The position numbers and the translations under genes were made by a program. Positions 44,243 through 52,253 of a stretch of DNA of 64,000 bases are shown one piece after another. The notes beneath the pieces are model-generated. The model made no database searches, was not told the origin of the DNA, and saw only the letters and a program-made list of their open reading frames with translations. The first letter of the stretch is position 1, and the number at the start of each line of letters is the position of its first letter. Origin of the DNA: Sphingomonas sp. PP-CE-3A-406 (GTDB taxonomy: Bacteria; Pseudomonadota; Alphaproteobacteria; Sphingomonadales; Sphingomonadaceae); NCBI RefSeq assembly GCF_003688625.1, contig NZ_RCWY01000002.1:372001-436000 (forward strand), read 5' to 3'.

Positions 44243-44629
44243 TCATTTCGCGCCCTCCGCCTTGAGGTACGCGATGATCGCCGCGCGCTTGGCGGCATCG
44301 GGCGTCGCAATCGGCATCCGCGTGCCTGGCACCTTCTTCTGAGGGGCCGCGAGATATTCGTTGAGCGTCTGCTCGTCCCAGCGCAGTTTCGACGCCTTCA
44401 TCGCGGCAGAGTAATTGAAGCCGGGCGTTGCCGCGGCAGCGCGGCCGACCACGCCGTACAGGTTCGGGCCGATGCCGTTGCGGCCGCCCTTAACGACGGT
44501 ATGACAGGCGCGGCAGGCGGCGAACGCTGGCGGCGAGGCCACGGTCGACTGTGCCGTGGTCGGCACGGATATGGTGACCGCCGCAACCGCCGCGATGCTC
44601 CCCGCGACCAGGGCCATGAGCAACTTCAT
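44243..44629 (-). CDS. Secreted class I cytochrome c
   Basis: The 128-residue protein has a Sec signal (LMALVAGSIAAVAAVTISV, cleavage near TAQS), a single haem motif CRACH, the KGGRNGIGPNLYGVVGR segment, and a distal Met in VPGTRMPIATP. This is a cytochrome c-550-like electron carrier of normal length. It is translationally coupled to the Gfo/Idh gene by ATGA. In this operon it probably takes electrons from the periplasmic GMC dehydrogenase to the respiratory chain, as LacC does in Caulobacter. Confidence 0.9.
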   Translation of the reverse strand: MKLLMALVAGSIAAVAAVTISVPTTAQSTVASPPAFAACRACHTVVKGGRNGIGPNLYGVVGRAAAATPGFNYSAAMKASKLRWDEQTLNEYLAAPQKKVPGTRMPIATPDAAKRAAIIAYLKAEGAK

Positions 44630-45771
44630 TCATTCTCTCCCGGATTTACTGAAGTCCATTTCTGGTCCGACGCAGCGTTGGCGATCACCGCTTCGATGAA
44701 GCGCATCGTCCGCAGGCCATCGACCACGCCCGGAAACCAACGGTCGTTGCCATCGCCGCGGATCGCTGAGGCGAATGCGCGGTAGAGGTTGGCGAAGGCC
44801 TCGATATAGCCCTCGGGATGCCCCGCCGGAGTCCGCACCAGCGTGGCGGTGGCGTCGAGCATGCCCGGACCGCCGGTCCGCACGCTCTCCGCGGGGCGGT
44901 CGAGCCAGCGCAGCGTCAGCGTGTTGGGCTCCATCTGCGACCAGTCCAGCCCGCCGCGTTCGCCGTGGATGCGCAGTCGCAACCCGTTCTCCTCGCCCGC
45001 CGCGACCTGGCTCGCCTTGAGCACGCCTCGCGCGCCGCCCTCGAACCGGAGCAGCGCGCTGACATCGTCGTCGAGCCGCCGGCCCTCGACATGCGTCGTG
45101 AGGTCCGCCGAGACCGATTGCACCGACAGGCCGGAGACATGCTCGGCGAGCTGGAACGCATGCGTGCCGATGTCGCCGAGACAGCCGCCGAGTCCCGCGC
45201 GGGCGGGATCGGTGCGCCATTCGGCCTGCTTGTTGCCGCCAGTATCGATCGGTTGGCTGAGCCAGCCTTGCAGGTATTCGACCTGGACCAACCGGATCGT
45301 ACCAAGATCGCCGCGTTCTATCCGTGCGCGCGCCTCTTCGATCATCGGGTAGCCGCTATAGGTGAACGCCAGCGCGAAGTGGCGGCCGCTGACCTTGGCG
45401 GCGGCGGCGATTGCCTCGGCCTCGACGACGCTCATCGCCATCGGCTTTTCGCAGAAGACGTGGAAGCCAGCATCGAGTGCGGCGATCGCCATCGGCGCGT
45501 GGAGATGGTTCGGCGTAACGACCGCGAGCGCGTCGATGCGCTGGTCCGCGGGCAGCGTAACTTCGTGCGCGATCAGTGCATCGATCGATGGATAGACCCG
45601 TTGCGGATCCAGGCCGAGCAGCGCGCCGGTGCGCGTGTTGCGCCCACCATCGGTGCTGAACGCCCCCGCCACCAGGTCCCAGTCGCCGTCGAGCGCCGCC
45701 GCCATCCGGTGGACGGCGCCGATAAAGGCCCCCTCCCCGCCGCCGACCATGCCGAGACGAAGCCGGCTCAT
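44626..45771 (-). CDS. Gfo/Idh/MocA-family oxidoreductase
   Basis: The 381-residue protein has the NAD(P)-binding start LRLGMVGGGEGAFIGAVHR, the family motif ALAVVTPNHLHAPMAIAAL and the EKP motif HVFCEKPMAMS with its catalytic Lys, and GGCLGDIGTHAFQLAEHV in the substrate domain. There is no signal peptide, so it is cytoplasmic. Members oxidise or reduce sugars and ketosugars. Here it may reduce an imported 3-keto sugar. ATG 45771 makes an ATGA overlap with the upstream TIM-barrel gene; frames extending to 45951 are shadows. Confidence 0.9.
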   Translation of the reverse strand: MSRLRLGMVGGGEGAFIGAVHRMAAALDGDWDLVAGAFSTDGGRNTRTGALLGLDPQRVYPSIDALIAHEVTLPADQRIDALAVVTPNHLHAPMAIAALDAGFHVFCEKPMAMSVVEAEAIAAAAKVSGRHFALAFTYSGYPMIEEARARIERGDLGTIRLVQVEYLQGWLSQPIDTGGNKQAEWRTDPARAGLGGCLGDIGTHAFQLAEHVSGLSVQSVSADLTTHVEGRRLDDDVSALLRFEGGARGVLKASQVAAGEENGLRLRIHGERGGLDWSQMEPNTLTLRWLDRPAESVRTGGPGMLDATATLVRTPAGHPEGYIEAFANLYRAFASAIRGDGNDRWFPGVVDGLRTMRFIEAVIANAASDQKWTSVNPGENE

Positions 45772-46832
45772 ACCTGCCCCTCGGACAGTCCGAGCAGCTT
45801 GCGAATCGCGCTGCGATCGATGCCGCTGGCGGCGAAATCGTCGAACGGGCGTTCGGTCAGGCGGATGATGTGGTCGCGGATGAACGGCGCGCCTTCGCGG
45901 GCGCCGTCGTCGGACCGCTTCAGCGCGCACTCCCATTCGAGTACTGCCCAACCGTCATAGCCATATTGCGCCATCTTGCTGAAGATGGACGAGAAATCGA
46001 CCTGCCCGTCGCCGAGCGAGCGGAACCGGCCGGCGCGGTCGACCCAGTTCTCGTAGCCGCCATAGACGCCGGTCCGCCCGTTCGGGTTGAACTCGGCATC
46101 CTTGACGTGAAAGCACGAGATCCGGTCGTGATAGCGGTCGATGAAGTCGAGATAGTCGAGCTGCTGCAACACGAAATGCGACGGATCGAACAGAAGGCGC
46201 GCGCGCGAATGGTTGTCGACGGCCGCCAGGAACCGCTCCCAGGTCGCGCCGTCATGGACGTCCTCGCCTGGATGGACCTCGAACGCGCAATCGACGCCCA
46301 CCTCTTCGAACACGTCGAGGATCGGAGTCCAGCGCCGCGCGAGTTCGGCGAACGCTTCCTCGATCAGTCCGGCGGGACGTTGCGGCCACGGATACACGTA
46401 CGGCCATGCCAGTGCGCCGGAGAAGGTGGCGTGCGCGGACAGGCCCAGATTGGCGCTGGCGCGCGCGGCGAGCTTGACCTGTTCGACCGCCCAGAGCTGG
46501 CGCTCGGCGGGCTTGCCGTGGACCTCGGGGGGCGCGAAGCCGTCGAACAGCGTGTCGTACGCCGGGTGAACCGCGACCAGCTGGCCTTGCAGATGCGTCG
46601 ACAGTTCGGTGACCTCGATGCCGCGCTTGGCAAGGCTACCGCGAAGGTCGTCGCAATAGGTCTTGCTCTCGGCGGCGAGCTTAAGGTCGATCAGTTGCGC
46701 GTTGCAGGGGATCTGGACGCCGACATAGCCGAGCCCCGCCGCCCATTCCGCCAGACCGTCTAGCGTGTCGAAAGGGGCTTCGTCGCCAAGGAACTGGGCG
46801 AGGAATATCCCGGGGCCCTTCATACCGGTCAT
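45768..46832 (-). CDS. Cytoplasmic sugar phosphate isomerase/epimerase TIM barrel
   Basis: The 354-residue TIM barrel lacks a signal peptide and so differs in location from the other two barrels of the operon. Landmarks are GIFLAQFLGDEAPFDTLDG, LGYVGVQIPCNAQLI, TELSTHLQGQLVAVHPAYD, CAFEVHPGEDVHDG, LLFDPSHFVLQQLDYLDFI, CFHVKDAEFNPNGRTG and AVLEWECALKRSDDG, with metal-binding Glu, Asp and His residues. It overlaps the MFS gene and the Gfo/Idh gene by ATGA. It is likely to work with the Gfo/Idh enzyme on the imported sugar. Confidence 0.85.
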   Translation of the reverse strand: MTGMKGPGIFLAQFLGDEAPFDTLDGLAEWAAGLGYVGVQIPCNAQLIDLKLAAESKTYCDDLRGSLAKRGIEVTELSTHLQGQLVAVHPAYDTLFDGFAPPEVHGKPAERQLWAVEQVKLAARASANLGLSAHATFSGALAWPYVYPWPQRPAGLIEEAFAELARRWTPILDVFEEVGVDCAFEVHPGEDVHDGATWERFLAAVDNHSRARLLFDPSHFVLQQLDYLDFIDRYHDRISCFHVKDAEFNPNGRTGVYGGYENWVDRAGRFRSLGDGQVDFSSIFSKMAQYGYDGWAVLEWECALKRSDDGAREGAPFIRDHIIRLTERPFDDFAASGIDRSAIRKLLGLSEGQV

Positions 46833-48073
46833 GCTGCACTCTTTCTGGTGTCGTCGCGGAAGGTGAACTGGAACAGCAGCGCGATCACCGCGGCCGCGAT
46901 GGCGGGATACCACCACATATGCTGCCAGTCGGCGATGGTCGGCGATGCGGGCAGCTGCGCGTACAAGAGCGCGCCGATCTGCGACCCGAGCAGCATCCCG
47001 ACGCCGTAGGTGAACAGCGTCAGCATGCCCTGCGCCTGCGCGTTCACACCCTTCGGCGTGGCGATCGTGCCGGTGTAGATCGCGCCGGCGACGAAGAAGA
47101 AATCATAGCATACGCCGTGCAGCGCGACGCCGAGATACACCGCCCAGATCGACGAACCGCCATCGCCGATCGCGAACAGCGCATACCGCAGCGCCCATGC
47201 CGCCATGCCGACCAGCAGCAACGGCTTCACGCCGAACCGGCGGTACAGCCACGGCATCGAGAACATGAACACCAGCTCGGACATCTGCCCGATCGCGAGC
47301 GTGCCGCCGACGTTGCTGATCCCGGTCGCGCCGACATAGGGCGAGGCATAGGCGTAATACATCGCCAGCGGGATCGAGATCAGCGTCGCGCAGGTCATGA
47401 AGATCAGGAACGAGCGCTGCTTGAGCAACCCGAACGCCTCGACGCACAACACCTGGCGAAGCACGCTCTCGTCGCGCGGCGCGTCTGCCGTCACATTCGG
47501 CAACGTGAAACTGTAGAGGCCCAGCGCGATCGAGACGACCGCCGCAACGCGGAAGATCTCGGGGCTTGCGGACAGCCCTGCCCAGCCGATGATCAGCCCG
47601 GCGGTGATCCAGCCGAGCGTGCCAAACGCGCGGACGAACGGGAACTTGTCGGTCCGCTCGCCGAAGCTCTTCAGCGCGATTGTGTTCGCGAGGCCGACCG
47701 TCGGCATGTAGAGGATCATGTAGCAGAGCAGCAGCCAGACGAAGGTCCGGCCATTCTCGGGTGTGACCAGCGCCGGGAGCAGGAACAGCAGCACGCCGCC
47801 GATCAGGTGCAGGATCACCATCAGCATCCGCGGGGCGACGTAGCGCGCCGCCGCCATGCCGAGCAGGAACGAGCCGACGATCGACGCGATCGGGCCGACC
47901 GAAAAGGCGTTGCCGATGAGGTTGCCGATGCCGACCGTCTGCATGACGAGGCCGAGGGTTACGGTCCAGGCGCCCCAGACGAAGAACTGCATGAACATCA
48001 TCGCGCTCAGGCGGCCGGTCAGCATCCCACCGACGGCGGGCGCGGCCTGAAATCCATCGTTCGTCACGGCCAT
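46829..48073 (-). CDS. MFS sugar/nucleoside permease (NupG-like)
   Basis: The 414-residue protein has about 12 transmembrane spans and the Nuc_H_symport type start LSAMMFMQFFVWGAWTVTLG, then FSVGPIASIVGSFLLGM, and the mid-protein KFPFVRAFGTLGWITAGLI. The family contains nucleoside:H+ symporters and related sugar importers. It is the first gene after the predicted promoter, so it probably brings the oxidised or cleaved sugar into the cell. The start lies 36 bp after the predicted transcription start region. Confidence 0.88.
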   Translation of the reverse strand: MAVTNDGFQAAPAVGGMLTGRLSAMMFMQFFVWGAWTVTLGLVMQTVGIGNLIGNAFSVGPIASIVGSFLLGMAAARYVAPRMLMVILHLIGGVLLFLLPALVTPENGRTFVWLLLCYMILYMPTVGLANTIALKSFGERTDKFPFVRAFGTLGWITAGLIIGWAGLSASPEIFRVAAVVSIALGLYSFTLPNVTADAPRDESVLRQVLCVEAFGLLKQRSFLIFMTCATLISIPLAMYYAYASPYVGATGISNVGGTLAIGQMSELVFMFSMPWLYRRFGVKPLLLVGMAAWALRYALFAIGDGGSSIWAVYLGVALHGVCYDFFFVAGAIYTGTIATPKGVNAQAQGMLTLFTYGVGMLLGSQIGALLYAQLPASPTIADWQHMWWYPAIAAAVIALLFQFTFRDDTRKSAA

Positions 48074-48115
48074 TCGCCACCTCTCCGATCGCAGTTTTCC
48101 TGCTTGTCGGACACG

Positions 48116-48144
48116 AGGCTACGGAGGCGTGAAACGAATGTAAA
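48116..48144 (-). promoter_or_regulatory. Promoter of the 3-keto-glycoside operon
   Basis: On the minus strand TTTACA (48144-48139) and TAGCCT (48121-48116) are spaced 17 bp. The -35 box lies within the 16-bp inverted repeat described separately. Confidence 0.55.
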
Positions 48145-48153
48145 GGATTACAT
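48138..48153. promoter_or_regulatory. Putative LacI-family operator
   Basis: ATGTAAAGGATTACAT is a 16-bp inverted repeat with arms ATGTAA and TTACAT around AGGA. It overlaps the -35 box of the operon promoter and lies 52 bp before the LacI-type gene. An (AT)7 run at 48157-48170 sits next to it. Binding by the regulator is inferred. Confidence 0.55.
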
Positions 48154-48204
48154 CGGATATATATATATATCGACACTGCCCCAAACCGGATCCATGACGA
48201 ACCG

Positions 48205-49209
48205 ATGCCGACGATCATCGAAGTGGCCGCACTCGCGGGCGTCTCCACCGCCACCGTGTCGCGCGTGCTGAGCCGCCCCGAACAGGTGTCCGAGGAAACG
48301 CGGCGGCGGGTGCTCGCGGTCGTCCGCGAGTCGGGGTACGCGCCCAATGTCGCCGCGCGCAGCCTGCGCACGTTGCGCGCGGCAAAGATCCTGCTGACCG
48401 TCCCCGACATCTCGAACGCGTTCTTCGCCAGCGTCATCCGCGGCGCGGAGGAGGCGGCGCGAGACGCGGGGTATTCGGTCGTCGTCGGCGACACGCGGCA
48501 CGATCCAGACGTCGAGGATCAGTACGCCGATATGCTCTCGCGCCGCGAAGTCGACGGGCTGATCTTCCTCGGCCACCGCCTGCCCGCCAGCCTTGCCCCG
48601 CTGCTGGCGCGTAAGGGGACCGCTGCGCCGATCGTCAACGGCTGCGAATACAGCCCCGATCTCGGCGTCCCCAGCGTCCATATCGACAACGCGGCAGCGA
48701 GCGCCGACGCGATCGAGCATCTGATCCGCCTCGGCCACCGCAGGATCGGCGTCGTCACCGGCCCGGAGATCAGCCCGATCAGCCGCGACCGCCTCGCCGG
48801 CGCGATCGATGCTGCAACCCGCGCGGACCTGCGCGACAGCCTGCACGTCCGCATCGGCGACTATTCCGCCGGGTCGGCGGTCGACCAGACCCGCGATCTG
48901 CTCGCGCAGGACGTAACCGCGATCTTCTGCTTCAGCGACGAGATGGCGATGGGCGCGCTCAGCGTGATCAGCGACGCGGGTCTATCCTGCCCGAATGACG
49001 TCTCGGTCATCGGCTTCGACGACCTGCCGCTCGCGCGCTACTTCCAGCCGCCGCTGACCACCATCGCCCAGCCCAAGGGCATGATCGGGCGCCGCACGGT
49101 CGAACTGCTCGTCGACATCCTGCGCGGCGTCGACGGCCCTCCGCAGCAAGTCACGCTCCATCACGAACTCGTGGTGAGGAAAAGCACCGCGGCACTTCGC
49201 CCTCGATGA
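48205..49209 (+). CDS. LacI-family transcriptional regulator
   Basis: The 334-residue protein has the LacI helix-turn-helix TIIEVAALAGVSTATVSRVLS at residues 3-23 with the hinge helix YAPNVAARSLRT, then a periplasmic-binding-like effector domain with DISNAFFASVIRGAEEAA, VDGLIFLG, HLIRLGHRRIGVVTG, FCFSDEMAMGAL and VIGFDDLPLARYFQPPLTTI. It is divergent from the nine-gene operon with a shared 131-bp region. I infer that it represses the operon until a sugar or ketosugar binds. Confidence 0.92.
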   Translation: MPTIIEVAALAGVSTATVSRVLSRPEQVSEETRRRVLAVVRESGYAPNVAARSLRTLRAAKILLTVPDISNAFFASVIRGAEEAARDAGYSVVVGDTRHDPDVEDQYADMLSRREVDGLIFLGHRLPASLAPLLARKGTAAPIVNGCEYSPDLGVPSVHIDNAAASADAIEHLIRLGHRRIGVVTGPEISPISRDRLAGAIDAATRADLRDSLHVRIGDYSAGSAVDQTRDLLAQDVTAIFCFSDEMAMGALSVISDAGLSCPNDVSVIGFDDLPLARYFQPPLTTIAQPKGMIGRRTVELLVDILRGVDGPPQQVTLHHELVVRKSTAALRPR

Positions 49210-49480
49210 CCGAAACCGACGACAGATTGTATGCCAGAGACTGACCGTCACTTTCTCCTTCGCGTGACGCCCGCTGCGTCCCTAAATCAAAGCTCGACCG
49301 AACCGGCTCGGGCTATCGGCTGTGGCTCCGCCAACGCTAGGGGCGCCCCGGCTGAGCGTAGATCCGCCCGAGATTTACAAACGTTCGAGCCTTCGGTGTC
49401 CTGAACCCCGCCGATCGAGACCGATCGGCCAACTTTGCGCATGCGCTACCGGACCGGCCGTTCGCGAGGTATCGCGGGCC

Positions 49481-50245
49481 ATGCGCGAATCAAACCCGAC
49501 GCCCCCGATCCCTGCAGCGACGTTGATCGTGTTCCGCGAAGCATTGGTAGGGCCACCCCAGATCCTGATGGTCGAGCGCGCGAAGGCGATGGCGTTCGCG
49601 GGCGGCGCGCTCGTGTTTCCGGGCGGGCGGGTCGATCCCGGCGATCATGCGCTGGCGAGGTTGCTGGGGCGTCCCGACGCCGATACTGCCGCGCGGATCG
49701 CCGCGATCCGCGAGACAATCGAGGAAGTCGGACTGGCGATCGGCCTGTCGCCGGCACCATCGGCATCGACGCTCGCGACGCTCAGGGCCGCCTTGCACGC
49801 GGGGTTCCCCTTCGCGCAGGTGCTAGCGGAGGAGGAGACGCGGGTCGACGTCGATGCGCTCGAGTATTTCGCGCGATGGCTGCCCGCGCACGCCGCCGTG
49901 CGGATCTTCGACACGCGCTTCTATTTTTCCCGCCTGCCAGCCGGTGCGCCCGCACCCCGCGTCGACGCAACAGAGAATGTCCGCCTGTTTTGGTCCACCG
50001 CCGCCGACGTGTTGGCGGACGCCGATGCAGGCCGGACCACGATCATCTTCCCGACTCGTCGCAATCTCGAACGGCTGGCGCAATTCGCCGATGTCGAGGC
50101 GGCAATTGCGCAGGCGCGGAGGCACCCGGTTCGCACGATCACGCCGTGGATCGAGACGCGCGACGGCGTCGATCATCTCTGCATTCCCGACGATCTCGGC
50201 TATCCCGTGACCGTGGAGCGGCTCAGCGACGCGGTCCGCGGCTGA
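49481..50245 (+). CDS. NUDIX hydrolase, NUDT19-like
   Basis: The 254-residue protein has a Nudix fold with an expanded box: ALVFPGGRVDPGD at about residues 44-56, then an 18-residue insertion before the AAIRETIEEVGL helix with the metal-binding Glu residues. This split box with GGRVDPGD is typical of the NUDT19/RP2p-like group, some of which cleave CoA or acyl-CoA diphosphates. The usual first Glu is replaced by Asp. The substrate is unknown. It is followed by an extensin-like gene after 4 bp. The 271 bp upstream hold nothing I recognise. Confidence 0.8.
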   Translation: MRESNPTPPIPAATLIVFREALVGPPQILMVERAKAMAFAGGALVFPGGRVDPGDHALARLLGRPDADTAARIAAIRETIEEVGLAIGLSPAPSASTLATLRAALHAGFPFAQVLAEEETRVDVDALEYFARWLPAHAAVRIFDTRFYFSRLPAGAPAPRVDATENVRLFWSTAADVLADADAGRTTIIFPTRRNLERLAQFADVEAAIAQARRHPVRTITPWIETRDGVDHLCIPDDLGYPVTVERLSDAVRG

Positions 50246-50249
50246 TCGC

Positions 50250-50999
50250 ATGCGCGCGCTTCGTCGCACGATCGGCGGGCTTACGGGGCTCGCATTGCTG
50301 GTCGCGCTCAGCCTCGTGCTGTGGGCCAATCTGCGTGGGCGACCGGAGGATCTGCCGTGGACCCCGCTCGATCTCGGCCAACCGATCGGCGCTTTCACCG
50401 GCGGCAAGCTGACGGCGCTGACCCGAGATTTTCCGGCGTGCCGGGCGCTCCTCGACCAGGCCGGCGTGTCCTATGCGGTCCTGCCGCCCCGTCGGGATGG
50501 GGACCGATGCGGCTATGCCAATGGGGTTCGCCTAGTCGAAGATCCCCGCACGGCAGATGGCAATGTTCGGCGGATCGCGTTCATCCCGGCGGGATTGCGC
50601 CTATCCTGCCCGGTCGCGGCGGCGCTAGCGATGTGGGAGTGGAATGTCGTGCAGCCTGCCGCACAGCGGCATTTTGGCGCCCAAGTCGCGCGGATCGATC
50701 ATCTCGGCAGCTATAGTTGCCGCCGCATCTTGGGCAGCGGCGCGACCGGCTGGAGCGAGCATTCGACCGCGGACGCCGTCGACATCGCGGGGTTTCGGCT
50801 CAGCAACGGCACGCGCATCACGATCGCGCGCGATTGGCGGGGCGACACGGCGAAAGCGGCGTTTCTCCACGACGTACGCGACGGCGCATGCACGCTGTTC
50901 GCGACGACATTATCCCCCGATTACAATCCCGCACATGCCGACCATCTCCACCTCGACCAGGCCGAACGCGGATCGATCGGCTGGCGCGCGTGTCGTTAG
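50250..50999 (+). CDS. Extensin-like C-terminal domain protein
   Basis: The 249-residue protein has an N-terminal membrane anchor or signal (IGGLTGLALLVALSLVLWANL, about 8-28). The Extensin-like_C domain follows with CPVAAALAMWEWNVVQPAAQRHFG, GSYSCRR, WSEHSTADAVDIAGF and NPAHADHLHLD. The His-Asp-His pattern resembles that of VanY/LAS zinc peptidases, so a peptidoglycan hydrolase role in the periplasm is possible. It starts 4 bp after the NUDIX gene and ends near a convergent gene of unknown function. Confidence 0.8.
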   Translation: MRALRRTIGGLTGLALLVALSLVLWANLRGRPEDLPWTPLDLGQPIGAFTGGKLTALTRDFPACRALLDQAGVSYAVLPPRRDGDRCGYANGVRLVEDPRTADGNVRRIAFIPAGLRLSCPVAAALAMWEWNVVQPAAQRHFGAQVARIDHLGSYSCRRILGSGATGWSEHSTADAVDIAGFRLSNGTRITIARDWRGDTAKAAFLHDVRDGACTLFATTLSPDYNPAHADHLHLDQAERGSIGWRACR

Positions 51000-51007
51000 A
51001 CCTGCGA

Positions 51008-51562
51008 TCAGTTTGCCAGCGTCGTCCCCGAATCGACCTTCTCCACCCAATATGGAAAGAACGCGGGTTGACGGTTCGACCAGCCCGACGCGGTCGCCGC
51101 GGCTTCGCTGATCGACTGGAGCAATTTTCGCCGGAGTTCGGGATGCAGATGCGGCAGCGCGGCGGCAGCGCAGAACGCGGACGGCAGCCACGGCCGAACC
51201 TCCGCCCCAATCAGCCGCTCGTACAGGAAGCGCAACGCGGAAAAGCTTGTCAACCGCCCCTGCCCCAGATCGAACGCGACGAGGGTCATCAGCGGAGCGA
51301 GGAAAGGCTCGATCGCGTCGAGACCGCTGTCGTCGGGCACCATGATGCGAAGATCGGGCAGCGCATTGTAGAGTCTCGCCTGGGCGCGGATGCTTGCCGC
51401 CTCGACGACATCGCGCGACCACCGCTCGGTCGCGTCGTCGCGGTCCAGCCCGACATCCAGAGACCGTCGGATGTAGCGCTGCGCAGCGCTCGGAAAAGCC
51501 GCGAATTCCTTCATCTCGGCGAGGGTCATCGACCCCTGTGCCGGTTTCATTCTGGAAGCCAT
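51008..51562 (-). CDS. Hypothetical protein
   Basis: I do not recognise this 184-residue protein. It is soluble and mostly helical, with a hydrophilic N-terminus (MASRMKPAQGSMTLAEMKEF), RYIRRSLDVGLDRDDATERWSRDVVE, and a C-terminal LHPELRRKLLQSISEAAATASGW. It has no signal peptide, membrane span or obvious catalytic motif. It is convergent with the extensin-like gene (8-bp gap) and separated from the next minus gene by 235 bp, which hold a terminator and nothing else visible. Confidence 0.55.
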   Translation of the reverse strand: MASRMKPAQGSMTLAEMKEFAAFPSAAQRYIRRSLDVGLDRDDATERWSRDVVEAASIRAQARLYNALPDLRIMVPDDSGLDAIEPFLAPLMTLVAFDLGQGRLTSFSALRFLYERLIGAEVRPWLPSAFCAAAALPHLHPELRRKLLQSISEAAATASGWSNRQPAFFPYWVEKVDSGTTLAN

Positions 51563-51744
51563 GTCGTCACCCCGCTCTCGTCAAGGAACCGGCAGACTAT
51601 GCGCTCGGATGGTTAACAACGACCCTATCGCGCGTCATCTTTCCGTAACACCAAGCGACCATGAAAGCTGTTGCGCTGCAACAAGGCTGCGACGAACCGA
51701 ACGAAACTAAGCGATTTGATCGTCTTGCGAGGCGTTTGGGCAAC

Positions 51745-51774
51745 AAAAAAGCGCCGGTCGTTGCCGACCGACGC
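51745..51774 (-). terminator. Rho-independent terminator of the 99-residue hypothetical gene
   Basis: On the minus strand GCGTCGGTCG and CGACCGGCGC pair around a GCAA tetraloop and are followed by six T residues. It lies about 25 bp after the stop at 51799. Confidence 0.85.
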
Positions 51775-51798
51775 CCGTTCGTTGAGCAGATGCCAGGG

Positions 51799-52098
51799 TT
51801 ACGCCTGCTTTTCGCGCAGCGCCCGCTCGGCATCCTCGTCATAGCCCGACGACTTTGCCGGCTCGGTGCCAGACCCCGGCTGCGTCGCCGAAATCGGATC
51901 GCTGCCGTCCATCGACTCGTCGAGCCCGTTGTCGAGACGCGCGTCGGCGCTGTCGGGGTTTTTCTGCAGGCGCTTGCCTATCGACTTGTCCTGGCCCGCT
52001 TCCTGGCGCGGATCGCGACCCGAACTCTTGCCCTCGGCATCCTTGTCGTCGGGCGCTACGGACAGGCTATCCAGCGCGCTCTTGTCTATGTCGGTCAT
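51799..52098 (-). CDS. Small acidic hydrophilic hypothetical protein
   Basis: The 99-residue product (MTDIDKSALDSLSVAPDD...) is rich in Asp, Ser, Lys and Gly and is probably disordered. It has no signal or membrane span. I do not recognise a family, although its make-up resembles small stress-type proteins. ATG 52098 follows an AGGGACG site; the frame to 52170 is not needed. A strong terminator directly downstream supports it as a real monocistronic gene. Confidence 0.6.
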   Translation of the reverse strand: MTDIDKSALDSLSVAPDDKDAEGKSSGRDPRQEAGQDKSIGKRLQKNPDSADARLDNGLDESMDGSDPISATQPGSGTEPAKSSGYDEDAERALREKQA

Positions 52099-52170
52099 TG
52101 CGACGTCCCTTTTTAATCTTGGCGATGACCAACGGTCGAAGTGGCGGAGCGTTCCTGCCCAGGCCCACAA

Positions 52171-52253
52171 CCGTCATCCTGACGAAAGTCAGGACCCACG
52201 GTAACGGGGGAAGCGCTTGTGGCTCTGGGTCCTGACTTTCGTCAGGATGACGG
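52171..52253. repeat. Palindromic repeat, family B copy 2
   Basis: An 83-bp element with the same arms as 19960-20043 (CCGTCATCCTGACGAAAGTC and complement), aligning with it in reverse orientation. Its right edge contains the stop codon (TGA at 52244-52242) of the transglutaminase-like gene. Confidence 0.85.

Noticed and set aside
46919..48271. A 450-codon plus-strand frame opposite the MFS permease, running into the lacI start
   Set aside because: It has shadow composition and would cover the regulatory region and the permease, both better explained otherwise.
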